This document shows, piece after piece, positions 35,017-44,499 of a DNA stretch of 64,000 bases. This DNA comes from Blautia wexlerae DSM 19850. GTDB lineage: Bacteria; Bacillota; Clostridia; Lachnospirales; Lachnospiraceae. The stretch covers positions 3,606,501 through 3,670,500 of the forward strand of contig NZ_CP102267.1 of assembly GCF_025148125.1 (NCBI RefSeq), given 5' to 3'. Below the pieces are notes generated by a model. That model worked only from the letters and a program-made list of their open reading frames with translations, was not told the DNA's origin and searched no databases. The position numbers were made by a program, and so were the translations under genes. Within the stretch, counting starts at the first letter, position 1. Each line of letters starts with the position of its first letter.

Positions 35017-36207
35017 CTATCTGTTTCTTAAGAAATCCGGAATCTGGATATCCTTCTTCTGAACAGTGCTTGACGGAGTCTTAGATGCTCCAAATGGTGT
35101 GGCATTCATAGTTGGAAGGCTGAAGCTAGGCATGTTCATACCGCTTCCTGCTGCAGTTCCGGCTGTTGCTGTACCTGTCGTTGCTGTGGAAGAAGGTCTT
35201 CTTGCACCAAAGGAAGAAGCTGTGCTTCTTTTTCCGAAAGGGGTCTGCTGAAGGTTATCATCATTCAGACCTGTTGCAATCACTGTGATTCTGCAGTAGT
35301 CAGCAACTGTATCATCATACATGGCACCAAAGATGATGTTTGCTTCCTCACCTGTAAGCTCCTGTACATAGCTTGCGGCATCATTGGCATCCATAAGAGA
35401 AATATCTCCGGAAATATTAATGATAACATGTGTAGCACCTTTGATGGTTGTCTCAAGAAGTGGAGAAGATACGGCCTGCTGTACAGCTTCCATAGCTTTG
35501 TCGTCTCCTCTTGCTTCACCGATACCGATATGGGCAATTCCCTTGTCTGTCATTACAGTCTGAACGTCTGCAAAGTCAAGGTTAATCAGAGCCGGCAGAT
35601 TGATCAGGTCTGTAATGCCCTGTACTGCCTGCTGCAGAACTTCATCAGCCTTCTTCAGAGCTTCCGGCATGGTTGTTCTGCGATCTACAACTTCCAGTAA
35701 TTTATCATTCGGGATAACGATTAATGTATCCACTGCTTTCTTCAGATTCTCAATGCCTGCAAGTGCATTATTCATACGAGTTCTTGCTTCAAAACGGAAA
35801 GGTTTTGTAACAACGCCAACTGTAAGGATACCCATTTCTTTCGCTGCTGCTGCGATAACAGGTGCAGCTCCGGTTCCGGTTCCGCCTCCCATACCACAGG
35901 TAACGAATACCATATCCGCACCTTCCATTAACTGTTTTACTTCTTCAATGCTCTCCTCTGCTGCTTTCTGTCCAACCTCAGGCTGGGCTCCTGCACCAAG
36001 ACCTTTGGTAATCTTCTCGCCAATCTGAAGTACAGTTGGAGCTTTGCACAGAGTTAAAGCCTGCTTATCAGTATTAACACCTACAAACTCTACTCCGCCG
36101 ATGGCCTCTTCCACCATTCTGTTTACTGCATTATTTCCGGCTCCACCTACACCGATCACTATGATCTTGGCAGATGATTCAGCCTCGTTTGACATAATCT
36201 CTAACAA
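35017..36207 (-). CDS. ftsZ: Cell division GTPase FtsZ
   Basis: The 396-residue protein has the tubulin signature GGGTGTG (107-113), the GTP-binding [10 protein letters not shown] and the synergy loop [11 protein letters not shown]. After a variable linker it ends PDFLRNR, the conserved C-terminal peptide that binds divisome partners. Start is TTG at 36207 with AAAGGAGG seven bases upstream; the next ATG (fifth codon) is worse spaced. It polymerises into the Z-ring. It closes the dcw cluster here, and no ftsA precedes it. Confidence 0.97.
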   Translation of the reverse strand: MLEIMSNEAESSAKIIVIGVGGAGNNAVNRMVEEAIGGVEFVGVNTDKQALTLCKAPTVLQIGEKITKGLGAGAQPEVGQKAAEESIEEVKQLMEGADMVFVTCGMGGGTGTGAAPVIAAAAKEMGILTVGVVTKPFRFEARTRMNNALAGIENLKKAVDTLIVIPNDKLLEVVDRRTTMPEALKKADEVLQQAVQGITDLINLPALINLDFADVQTVMTDKGIAHIGIGEARGDDKAMEAVQQAVSSPLLETTIKGATHVIINISGDISLMDANDAASYVQELTGEEANIIFGAMYDDTVADYCRITVIATGLNDDNLQQTPFGKRSTASSFGARRPSSTATTGTATAGTAAGSGMNMPSFSLPTMNATPFGASKTPSSTVQKKDIQIPDFLRNR

Positions 36208-36412
36208 CGTACTTCCTCCTTTATTTATACCTGATATCCTTTTCAGTGATTTATATCAAAGTTACATATAGATATATCATATATTTTTTTTGAGAATTAA
36301 TCAACCATTAATTTTGTTTTTTTATACTTTTTTCACTCTTTTTCGGCAATTCCGATAAATATGTTGTATCAGTGTACGGAGCCTTCTCTGATCTCAAAGT
36401 TTCCATATACTA

Positions 36413-37585
36413 TCAATATCCCTCAGAATCATCCCCCTGATAATCACTGTTATCTTCTGTATAATCACCATATCCATCTGAATCATCTGAGTTTCCGTCG
36501 TCATATGATGAATCACTTTCTCCATCTTCTGAAGTTTCAGAACTCTGGTCATCTGCAAAGCTTTCATCTCCTGAACCATCTCCCGACTCATCAGATGCCG
36601 CATCCAGAGATTCCTGTGTAGGCTTCGGTCCCACATAATTACCGGATTCGTCATACTCACCTGCTCCGGTATAATCCCCTTCCTCATCATAACCGCCATT
36701 CCAGTTCTCAATTGCTTCCTCAAGAGCAGTCTTCGGTTTTGCACCTACATAATTACCATCCTCGTCATACTCGCCGTCTCCGGTATAATTGCCATCTTCA
36801 TCATAACCGCCATTCCAATTCTCAGCAGTAACTTCTTCCTGTTCCAGTTCTTCTTCAAAGGTATTGGACTCCGTAGCCACACTCTCCATATGAAGAATAC
36901 CTTTTTTTCCCTGAATTTTGGGCAGAATCGCTATCACTCGGTTCATCTTCTCTTCCAGATCAGCATCTTTTCCAAGCTGAACAGTTATATCCCCATAGAT
37001 GAGGCTGATAGAATAGCTGCTGTCAAACTGGATATGATCGGGGATCATATCATTTTTCTGAAAGATTGTAGACAATGCTACAGCTGTATTCAGTACAGTA
37101 TCTCCTTTAATATCCAGTTTCTCATCCATCACGATGCTGTTCACCTGAATTCCGTCAAAATACGGAACCGTCTCATCTCTGTTCTGAGAACCCTCCACAA
37201 AAATGCCATTTCTGTCAAAATAAATGTAACTGTCAAGATATCGGATGCATCCGACTGTTTTTTTCTCTTTTACGCTGATACAGATGGTATTTCGGTTCAG
37301 CTGGGTAACTTTAAATGCATCTACATATGCAATGTCCTCTGTATTTGTAGTGCTGTAGAGCAGTGGTGCAAGGACCGAATTGGAAGCCATCGGTCCCCGA
37401 AGCACCATATTCTTTACTTCTTCATCTGTATAATGGGAAGTTCCCCTCACCTCAACAGTATCTACTTTATAATAGGAAAAAAATACTATCACAGCGACCA
37501 TAACTCCGGCGCCTATCATACCTGCCAGCATCTTCTTCGTCCTTTTGCTCATAGGAGGTCTTTTCCCATAATTACTTTCTCTCAT
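36413..37585 (-). CDS. ftsQ: FtsQ/DivIB with long acidic repeat tail
   Basis: A cytoplasmic start, one membrane helix (about 20-38), a POTRA segment (VDTVEVRGTSHYTDEEVKNM) and a FtsQ beta domain up to about 235 give a DivIB identity by position and fold. The last 140 residues are unusual: two ~31-residue repeats (255-285 and 293-323, ENWNGGYDEDGNYTG style) and then a tail of Asp, Ser, Glu, Gly and Tyr. The protein works outside the membrane, linking FtsL/FtsB to septal synthesis. It overlaps the end of murA by 14 bases with GAGG before the ATG. Confidence 0.88.
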   Translation of the reverse strand: MRESNYGKRPPMSKRTKKMLAGMIGAGVMVAVIVFFSYYKVDTVEVRGTSHYTDEEVKNMVLRGPMASNSVLAPLLYSTTNTEDIAYVDAFKVTQLNRNTICISVKEKKTVGCIRYLDSYIYFDRNGIFVEGSQNRDETVPYFDGIQVNSIVMDEKLDIKGDTVLNTAVALSTIFQKNDMIPDHIQFDSSYSISLIYGDITVQLGKDADLEEKMNRVIAILPKIQGKKGILHMESVATESNTFEEELEQEEVTAENWNGGYDEDGNYTGDGEYDEDGNYVGAKPKTALEEAIENWNGGYDEEGDYTGAGEYDESGNYVGPKPTQESLDAASDESGDGSGDESFADDQSSETSEDGESDSSYDDGNSDDSDGYGDYTEDNSDYQGDDSEGY

Positions 37586-38855
37586 AAATCCTCAAATCCT
37601 CTGTCCCCGGCTGCCATATTCTGCAGCCCAAAGTCCGTAAATCTTCACAGATATGCTCATAGCCCCTGCTGATAAACCCGGCTCCTGTAACACAGGTTTC
37701 TCCCTCTGCCATAAGTGCGGCAATGAGCAGGGCTGCACCACCTCTGAGATCTCCTGCCTGTACTTGTGTTCCCTTAAGAGTTTTTCCCCCTCTTATGATT
37801 GCCTGGTTTCCGCTTACGGAAATATCTGCGCCCATTTTTTTCATCTGAAAAGCACTGCCAAATCTCCGGTCAAAAATATTTTCCCGTATGGTACTCTGTC
37901 CCTGCGCACCTGTCAGTACTGCCATCAACGGAGCCTGCAGATCTGTGGGAAAACCCGGATAAATTTCTGTTTCTACTAAAACAGCCGGTCTGACAGCATT
38001 CTTTCCATTGACCTCTAGTGTACCACCATTTACTTGATATTGTCCACCTATTTTCCGATATACTTCCATAAACGACTGCAACTCCTCCACAGGTACATCA
38101 TGAAGAATAATCTTACTTCTTGCTGCCGCAGCCGCACACAGATAGGTACCTGCAACAATACGATCCGGAGGAATACGGTAGTCTCCGCCTTTCAGTTCAT
38201 CCACTCCTCTGATCGTAATTTCACCGGTTTCTTCTCCTTCTATCAGTGCTCCCATTGTTTTCAGATATCTGCAGAGCCAGAAAACCTCCGGTTCTTTCGC
38301 ACAATTATAAAGATGTGTTACACCTTTTGCAAGAACTGCTGCCAGTATTGCCTGTTGAGCAGCTCCCACACTCGATTTCGGAAACACAATATCCTGCCCT
38401 TCAAATCTGACACATTCTCCATCCAGGCCTGATACATTTTCCCGGACATCCGCGCCAAGTGCTCTCAGTGCCATAAGATGGAAATCTATTGGTCTTTTCC
38501 CGATCGTACATCCGCCCGGATACCCTATCCTGCATTTTCTGTTTCTTGCAAGCACCGCACCTGCCAGAATGATCGAAGAACGCATTCTGCCTGTATAGAC
38601 TGCAGGAATTTCTGTTCCGTCTGCGCAGGAACAATCCAGATAAAGATCGTGATCGTCCCACCAGGTCACTGCACCAAGACTTTTCAAAATCTCTTCCATA
38701 CAAAAAACATCTGAAATTCTGGGACATCCCCTCAGAATGCTTAGTCCTCTGTGCATCAGAGATGCGGCTATCATTGGAAGTGCTGCATTTTTAGATCCCT
38801 GTATAAAAATCTCCCCGCTGAGAGATGCTTTACCTGTCACATGGATTTCATCCAA
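37572..38855 (-). CDS. murA: UDP-N-acetylglucosamine 1-carboxyvinyltransferase
   Basis: The 427-residue enzyme adds enolpyruvate from phosphoenolpyruvate to UDP-GlcNAc, the first committed step of peptidoglycan. Catalytic Cys116 is in PGGCTIGKRP, so it should be fosfomycin sensitive. QGSKNAALPMIAASL and FPTDLQAPLMAVLTGAQG are family motifs. It lies in the place usually taken by murG/murB in dcw clusters, between ftsW and ftsQ. Confidence 0.94.
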   Translation of the reverse strand: MDEIHVTGKASLSGEIFIQGSKNAALPMIAASLMHRGLSILRGCPRISDVFCMEEILKSLGAVTWWDDHDLYLDCSCADGTEIPAVYTGRMRSSIILAGAVLARNRKCRIGYPGGCTIGKRPIDFHLMALRALGADVRENVSGLDGECVRFEGQDIVFPKSSVGAAQQAILAAVLAKGVTHLYNCAKEPEVFWLCRYLKTMGALIEGEETGEITIRGVDELKGGDYRIPPDRIVAGTYLCAAAAARSKIILHDVPVEELQSFMEVYRKIGGQYQVNGGTLEVNGKNAVRPAVLVETEIYPGFPTDLQAPLMAVLTGAQGQSTIRENIFDRRFGSAFQMKKMGADISVSGNQAIIRGGKTLKGTQVQAGDLRGGAALLIAALMAEGETCVTGAGFISRGYEHICEDLRTLGCRIWQPGTEDLRIYERK

Positions 38856-38935
38856 CCTTTTGCTCCCAAAGAGTCTCTTACTTTACAGTTTATGGCTTTT
38901 TCTATTATATGTTACGCCATTCTGAAACCTGTAAT

Positions 38936-40033
38936 TCAATTTATCCTGTCACATTTCCCAACATTCATCGCAAGTCCCATTTCCCCAAGAAGAAACACTG
39001 CCGAAGTTCCTCCATAGCTGATAAAAGGCAGCGTAATGCCTGTATTGGGGATTGTATTGGTCACCACTGCAATATTCAAAATAACCTGAAGAGCCAGATG
39101 CCCCATAATTCCACAACAGATAAGAGCTCCGGCCAAATCTTTTGCATGCATGGCAGCCACACCCAGCCGCCACAGAAGCATTGTAAACAGAAAAATCAGA
39201 AAGATAGCTCCGGCTGCTCCCATTTCCTCACATATAATCGAAAAAATCATATCATTCTGCGCTTCCGGAACAAATCCAAGTTTCTGCAGACTGTTTCCAA
39301 ATCCTCTGCCGAATATTCCGCCGCTACCGATGGCATACAATCCCTGGATCGTCTGAAATCCTTTTTCATATTTCTCCGGATTTCTCCAGATTGCAAGACG
39401 TTCCAGACGATAACTCTCTGCAGCAAGAAAAACAGCTATGAAACCTGCACCTGCGCTGCCAAGCCCGATAAATTCCAGATATCCCGGATTGGATACAAAA
39501 ATCAGAATTCCACCGATACCCAGAATAATGATTGCTGTACTCAGATTATTTGAACCTACAAGACCAATGATCGGCAGCAGGGTCAATATTGTCCTGCACA
39601 TAAATCCAAAGCCCCTGGTTGCTTTTTTTGTACGCTCGATCTGCCATGCAAGAAAAAGGATTACAGCAACTTTCGCAAACTCTGAAGGCTGAAAAGATAA
39701 AGGTCCAAGATTCAGCCATCTTTTTGAGCCGTTGATCTCCTGACCTACAAAAAGTACTGCGCCGGACAAAAACATTGAAATCAGATATGCCACCGGTCCC
39801 AGCCTCAGAAAAAAATGATAATCAATGGAAGAAACCATATACATCACTCCCATACCCAATGCTGTGGCAAATAACTGTTTCTTAAAATAACAGGCAGAGT
39901 CGCCGAAACGTACTCTGCCATTATATTCACTGGAACTGAATAATACTGCCAGGCCAAAAATCACAAGCAGTACTATCAGTACCAGCATCGTCATATCTGT
40001 TTTTGATAAATCTGTCGCTCTTTTTCGCGCCAT
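38936..40033 (-). CDS. ftsW: Septal peptidoglycan polymerase FtsW
   Basis: The 365-residue SEDS protein has about ten membrane helices, the loop with QEINGSKRWLNLGPLSFQPSEF containing the catalytic-region motif, and PNTGITLPFISYGGTS near the C-terminus. It polymerises lipid II together with a class B PBP. The dcw position between murD and murA supports FtsW rather than RodA; a SpoVE role cannot be excluded. Confidence 0.92.
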   Translation of the reverse strand: MARKRATDLSKTDMTMLVLIVLLVIFGLAVLFSSSEYNGRVRFGDSACYFKKQLFATALGMGVMYMVSSIDYHFFLRLGPVAYLISMFLSGAVLFVGQEINGSKRWLNLGPLSFQPSEFAKVAVILFLAWQIERTKKATRGFGFMCRTILTLLPIIGLVGSNNLSTAIIILGIGGILIFVSNPGYLEFIGLGSAGAGFIAVFLAAESYRLERLAIWRNPEKYEKGFQTIQGLYAIGSGGIFGRGFGNSLQKLGFVPEAQNDMIFSIICEEMGAAGAIFLIFLFTMLLWRLGVAAMHAKDLAGALICCGIMGHLALQVILNIAVVTNTIPNTGITLPFISYGGTSAVFLLGEMGLAMNVGKCDRIN

Positions 40034-40119
40034 CTGTTTCTCCGCAAAATTATCTATAGCCGGTCACTGCAGCTTCGTCTTTCTCTGCCGGACAGCTATA
40101 ATTCTTACTTATAGATATT

Positions 40120-41475
40120 CTACAGATTTCTTACATATTCCTTGAACATATCTCCACGCTGTTCATAGTTATCAAACTGTCCCCAGCTTGCACATGCGGG
40201 AGAAAGCAAAACAGCATCTCCAGGCTGTGCTTTCTCCTCACATACCTTTACTGCCTCTTTCAGATCTTCGCAGAGGATGATGTCATGGAAACCATGTTTC
40301 TCAGCAGCTTCTTTGATTTTCTCCTTTGTCTGACCGATCAGCACCAAATAACGTACCTTTCCGTCAAATGCCTCAATCCATTCATCATAACCGGACTGTT
40401 TATCATAACCGCCGCCGATCAGAAGTGTCGGACGGTTCATTGCCTGGATTCCTTTAATTGCCGCATCCGGGTTAGTTCCTTTGGAATCATTATAATATAC
40501 AACGCCTTTTTTCTCTGTCACATATTCGATTCTGTGTGCAACAGCTGTAAATTCACAGATGCTCTTACGGATGCTGTCCAAGGATACTCCATCGTAGTAA
40601 GCCATTGCAACTGCGGCCATAACGTTCTCAAAATTGTGTTTTCCAAGAAGCTTCAGATCTTCTGTCTTAACTACTTCGATTTCTTTTTCTCCGTCCTTCA
40701 GGATGATTTTATTTCCATCCAGATAAATTCCCTCATCCAGTTTACGTCCGCTGGAGAAATATACCACTCGTGGAGTCAGATGTTTTCCAAACTCACGCAG
40801 AACCTCATCTTCATAATTCAGCACGCATACATCTTCTGTACCCTGATTCTCAGTGATCAGTTCTTTCACACGTATATACTCTTCCATTGTATGATGACGG
40901 TTCAGATGGTCCTCTGTAATATTCAGGATTGCAGATACCTTTGGTGCAAACTCATCAATCGTTTCCAGCTGAAAACTGCTGATTTCTGCAACAGTTACAG
41001 AGTTTGGCTTCATCTCCAGTGCTTTGGAAGTATATGGGGTTCCGATATTGCCGACTACAAAAACAGACTCACGTGCATCCTGCATAATTTTTCCAAGAAG
41101 TGCTGTTGTAGTAGTTTTTCCGTTTGTTCCTGTGATGGCAAGCACTTCACCGTCACCTACTCTGTATGCCAGTTCCACCTCTCCCCATACCGGAAGCCCC
41201 TGCTCATAAAAACTCTTTACAAGTGGAAGATCTGTCGGCACTCCGGGGCTTAAAACTACCAGATCAAGACTGTCCTGTACTTCTTTCGGAAGTTCTCCTG
41301 CATATACAGTGACCGGATATGTCCCATCTGTTTTATGTACAACTGCGTCTTTATCTGTTTCGGCATTTCCGTCATAGATAACCGGAAATGCTCCTACCTT
41401 TGCCAGAAGGTCAGATGCTCCGATTCCGCTTTTTCCGGAACCGAATACAAGTACCTTTTTTCCCTGTAATTCCAT
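40120..41475 (-). CDS. murD: UDP-N-acetylmuramoyl-L-alanine--D-glutamate ligase
   Basis: The 451-residue Mur ligase has ATP-binding GTNGKTTTTALLG, an N-terminal Rossmann part with VFGSGKSGIGAS, and the C-terminal ligase domain (DSKGTNPDAAIKGI, LLSPACASWGQFDNYEQRG). It adds D-Glu to UDP-MurNAc-L-Ala in the cytoplasm. The start at 41475 has GGGAGG nine bases upstream; the longer frame has none. Confidence 0.95.
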   Translation of the reverse strand: MELQGKKVLVFGSGKSGIGASDLLAKVGAFPVIYDGNAETDKDAVVHKTDGTYPVTVYAGELPKEVQDSLDLVVLSPGVPTDLPLVKSFYEQGLPVWGEVELAYRVGDGEVLAITGTNGKTTTTALLGKIMQDARESVFVVGNIGTPYTSKALEMKPNSVTVAEISSFQLETIDEFAPKVSAILNITEDHLNRHHTMEEYIRVKELITENQGTEDVCVLNYEDEVLREFGKHLTPRVVYFSSGRKLDEGIYLDGNKIILKDGEKEIEVVKTEDLKLLGKHNFENVMAAVAMAYYDGVSLDSIRKSICEFTAVAHRIEYVTEKKGVVYYNDSKGTNPDAAIKGIQAMNRPTLLIGGGYDKQSGYDEWIEAFDGKVRYLVLIGQTKEKIKEAAEKHGFHDIILCEDLKEAVKVCEEKAQPGDAVLLSPACASWGQFDNYEQRGDMFKEYVRNL

Positions 41476-41529
41476 AATAATTTTCCTCCCTTTTATCAGC
41501 ATAACGCTGAAATCTGCTTAGCCAAAATC

Positions 41530-42486
41530 TTACAGTGCCAGCAGTGCGACCATACACATAACCGCTGTAATAACTGAGAATACCGCAACTACACGTGTTT
41601 CAGACCATCCGCATAACTCAAAATGATGATGGATCGGTGCCATCTTAAAAATACGCTTTCCATGTGTTGCCTTGAAATAAGTTACCTGAATGATAACGGA
41701 AAGTACTTCGATCAGATAGATCAGACCCACGATCAGGATAAATAACGGCATCTGCATCACATAAGCCGTACCTGCAACAAAACCACCCAGTGCCAGAGAA
41801 CCTGTGTCTCCCATAAACACTTTTGCCGGATATACATTAAACAACAGAAATCCCATCAGACCTCCCACAACTGCACCTGTGATCGGCTCGATCCCCGATT
41901 TCATTCCAATAGAAACTACTGTAAAAAATACTGCAACGATCAGAGTCACACTGGAAGCAAGACCATCCAGACCATCCGTAAAATTAACTCCATTCACAGT
42001 ACCGATCACAGCAAAGAAAAGAACCGGAACTGCCAGCCATCCAAGATTCAGGAAATGTCCGCTCCAGAATGGGATTCTCATAGTCAGTGAGATATCTGTA
42101 TACTTAACAATATAAAATACAAAAATCGCAGTCAGAACTACCTGAAGTAAAAATTTCTGCCATGGCAGCAGTCCGTCTGAGCGTTTCAGCACAACCTTCA
42201 GATAATCATCCAGAAATCCGATAATTCCAAATCCAAGAGTCAGGAACAGTACCGGAATGATCTTCGGATAATCCCCTACATAAAATAATGCAGTTATCGC
42301 TGTGGCGATCAGAAAGATCACTCCACCCATTGTAGGTGTTCCTGCTTTCTTTAAATGGGACTGTACGCCCTCTGTTCTTTCTGTCTGGCCCATCTTCAGT
42401 CTCCGAAGAAAAGGAATGATGACCGGTCCTAATACAACGCTGATTGCAAAAGAAATCAGCACAGGGATTACAACTTGAAATTCCAT
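41530..42486 (-). CDS. mraY: Phospho-N-acetylmuramoyl-pentapeptide-transferase
   Basis: The 318-residue membrane enzyme makes lipid I. It has ten predicted helices and MraY motifs: GTPTMGG, GFLDDYLK (two catalytic-site Asp), NFTDGLDGLA and APIHHHFEL. The start at 42486 follows GAGGTG; a longer start at 42498 would overlap that site. Confidence 0.95.
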   Translation of the reverse strand: MEFQVVIPVLISFAISVVLGPVIIPFLRRLKMGQTERTEGVQSHLKKAGTPTMGGVIFLIATAITALFYVGDYPKIIPVLFLTLGFGIIGFLDDYLKVVLKRSDGLLPWQKFLLQVVLTAIFVFYIVKYTDISLTMRIPFWSGHFLNLGWLAVPVLFFAVIGTVNGVNFTDGLDGLASSVTLIVAVFFTVVSIGMKSGIEPITGAVVGGLMGFLLFNVYPAKVFMGDTGSLALGGFVAGTAYVMQMPLFILIVGLIYLIEVLSVIIQVTYFKATHGKRIFKMAPIHHHFELCGWSETRVVAVFSVITAVMCMVALLAL

Positions 42487-42594
42487 CTTACACCTCATTC
42501 ATTCTTTCGTTTTTTCCTGAAAGTTTTTTACTTTCAGATTTCTTTTAGTATAAGGCTTTTTTGCTTATTTATCAACCCTGCCTGCGGAATTTCC

Positions 42595-44430
42595 CTAATT
42601 GCCTTCTGCAGAAAAATCAGAAACATCACTTTTTTCAATTCCAAGATATGGCAGGATATTCTCAAAAATACCACGTATCACAGGTGCAGCTACTGTCCCT
42701 CCATAATAGATTCCTTTCGGATCATGAATAATACACAGTCCCAGTATCTGCGGATCTTCTGCAGGTGCAAATCCCAAAAAAGAGGAAATATAACGATTTG
42801 CACTTCTTGGCAGTGTCTGAGAAGTGGCAGTTTTCCCACCGATGGCATATCCTTCAATTTTTGCATTTTTTCCGGAGCCCTGAGATACTACTGTTTCCAG
42901 GATTTCTCTTATTTCCTTCGAAGTCTCTTCAGAGACAATTCCTTCTTTTACCGGAAAAATCAGTTTCTCACCCTCTGTTCTGTCAGGATTTAACACTGCG
43001 ACTCCAAAATGCGGTGTCACCCGTCTGCCTCCGTTTATAAGTGAACTTACTGTTGCAGCCAGCTGAACAGGCGTAATCTGAAAAGACTGTCCAAAAGAAA
43101 CCGTTGCCAGTTCCACTTCTCCCATATTTTTCTTCTGATGCATAATAGTTCCTGCCTCTCCCGGAAGATCTGTCCCGGTTTTATCCAGAAGTCCAAACTG
43201 TCTGAAATACTTATAATAACGTTCTACCCCAAGGCGAAGCCCCACCTCTATAAACACAGGGTTACAGGAATTCTGTGCACCTTCCACAAAATTCTGGGAT
43301 CCATGTCCTGTTCTTTTTGCACAGTGGATTCTGCGATCCTCCACCACTTTATATCCGGGACAATAAAAACGGTCCCCAGGTGAAACAACACCAGCCTCCA
43401 GTCCGGCTGCCATGGTGATGATTTTAAATGTAGAGCCCGGTTCATAAGTATCATTCAGACAGGGATTTCTCCACATCTGATTCAGTAATTCCTGCTTTCT
43501 TTCTGTATTTGTTTTTCCTGATGCTGTCTGCACTGCCAGTTCACTTTGTTCATTGTGATCTTCCGACGGTATTGTTATCCCGGATTCATTTAACTGCATA
43601 TTCAGATCATCTGTCAGGGTAAAAGGATCATTCAGGTCAAATTCCGGCACATTGACACATGCATATATTTCGCCGTTCTGTGGATTCATCAGCAGGATAG
43701 ATACACGTTCTGCCTGCTTTTCCTCCATTACTTTCAAAGCTGACTGCTGCGCAAATTCCTGAATATTTACATCAAGGCTGATCATCAGGCTTTTCCCCTC
43801 TATCGGTTTTTCCCTTGTCTCACCCAATTTATCAATTTCCACACCCCTGGCATCTGTTGTTGTCAGGATTTTACCCGGCTGTCCCCTCAGGATTTCTTCA
43901 TATTTCACTTCCAGACCGATAATTCCCTGATTATCACCTCCCGTAAAGCCAATGACTTTTGAAGCCAGACTTCCACATGGATAGTAACGCTTATAATCCT
44001 CATCAACTTTCACCCCTGCCAGACTGCACTCTCTTATCTCATCACCTGTACTTTTTTCCACATTTGTCTTTACTATTTCTATGGAAGAGATTTTCTCCAC
44101 TCTTTTTCTCACTTCTGCCTCATCTATTTTCAGTTTTTCAGACAGCAGGGCGATTACTTTTTCAGGTTCTTTAATCTGACTGTGGATCACAGAGATTGTA
44201 CATACCGTCCTGTTTGATGCCAGAACTTTTCCCTTTGCATCCAGAATCTCTCCTCTGGCCGCTTTGATCTCTCTCTCTCTTTCGTGAAGTTCTTTTGCTT
44301 TCTTATAATAATAGTCTGATCTGAAACACATAAGATATACCAGTCTTCCGATAAGGCCTGTCATCATTAAAATACAGCAGAGTAATACCACCCATATTTT
44401 TCTCTTGTGAAACGTCATATTTTTTTTCAT
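42595..44430 (-). CDS. Second dcw class B PBP, SpoVD-like
   Basis: The 611 residues have one N-terminal membrane helix (about 12-35), a PBP dimer domain (to about 215) and a transpeptidase domain with catalytic Ser333 in YEPGSTFKII and SCN at 388-390. The third motif is KTAT (533-536), where the usual Gly of KTG is Ala. It lacks PASTA repeats. Its place after ftsI and its sequence style suggest SpoVD, the sporulation cortex PBP, but it could also serve vegetative septa. GGAG, eight bases before the ATG at 44430, lies inside a strong terminator-like hairpin. Confidence 0.85.
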   Translation of the reverse strand: MKKNMTFHKRKIWVVLLCCILMMTGLIGRLVYLMCFRSDYYYKKAKELHEREREIKAARGEILDAKGKVLASNRTVCTISVIHSQIKEPEKVIALLSEKLKIDEAEVRKRVEKISSIEIVKTNVEKSTGDEIRECSLAGVKVDEDYKRYYPCGSLASKVIGFTGGDNQGIIGLEVKYEEILRGQPGKILTTTDARGVEIDKLGETREKPIEGKSLMISLDVNIQEFAQQSALKVMEEKQAERVSILLMNPQNGEIYACVNVPEFDLNDPFTLTDDLNMQLNESGITIPSEDHNEQSELAVQTASGKTNTERKQELLNQMWRNPCLNDTYEPGSTFKIITMAAGLEAGVVSPGDRFYCPGYKVVEDRRIHCAKRTGHGSQNFVEGAQNSCNPVFIEVGLRLGVERYYKYFRQFGLLDKTGTDLPGEAGTIMHQKKNMGEVELATVSFGQSFQITPVQLAATVSSLINGGRRVTPHFGVAVLNPDRTEGEKLIFPVKEGIVSEETSKEIREILETVVSQGSGKNAKIEGYAIGGKTATSQTLPRSANRYISSFLGFAPAEDPQILGLCIIHDPKGIYYGGTVAAPVIRGIFENILPYLGIEKSDVSDFSAEGN

Positions 44431-44485
44431 AAAAAAAGCTCCGCAGAGATTGTCATAACAATATATGACCATTCTCTGCGGAGCT
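44431..44485 (-). promoter_or_regulatory. Terminator hairpin that contains the ribosome site of the next PBP
   Basis: TCTCTGCGGAGCT (44473-44485) and its complement (44437-44449) form a perfect 13-bp stem. On the minus strand it is followed by seven T that run directly into the ATG at 44430. The GGAG used as ribosome site is in the downstream arm. The hairpin can therefore both end transcription and hide the ribosome site. Confidence 0.75.
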
Positions 44486-44499
44486 ATAACTATACGTTT

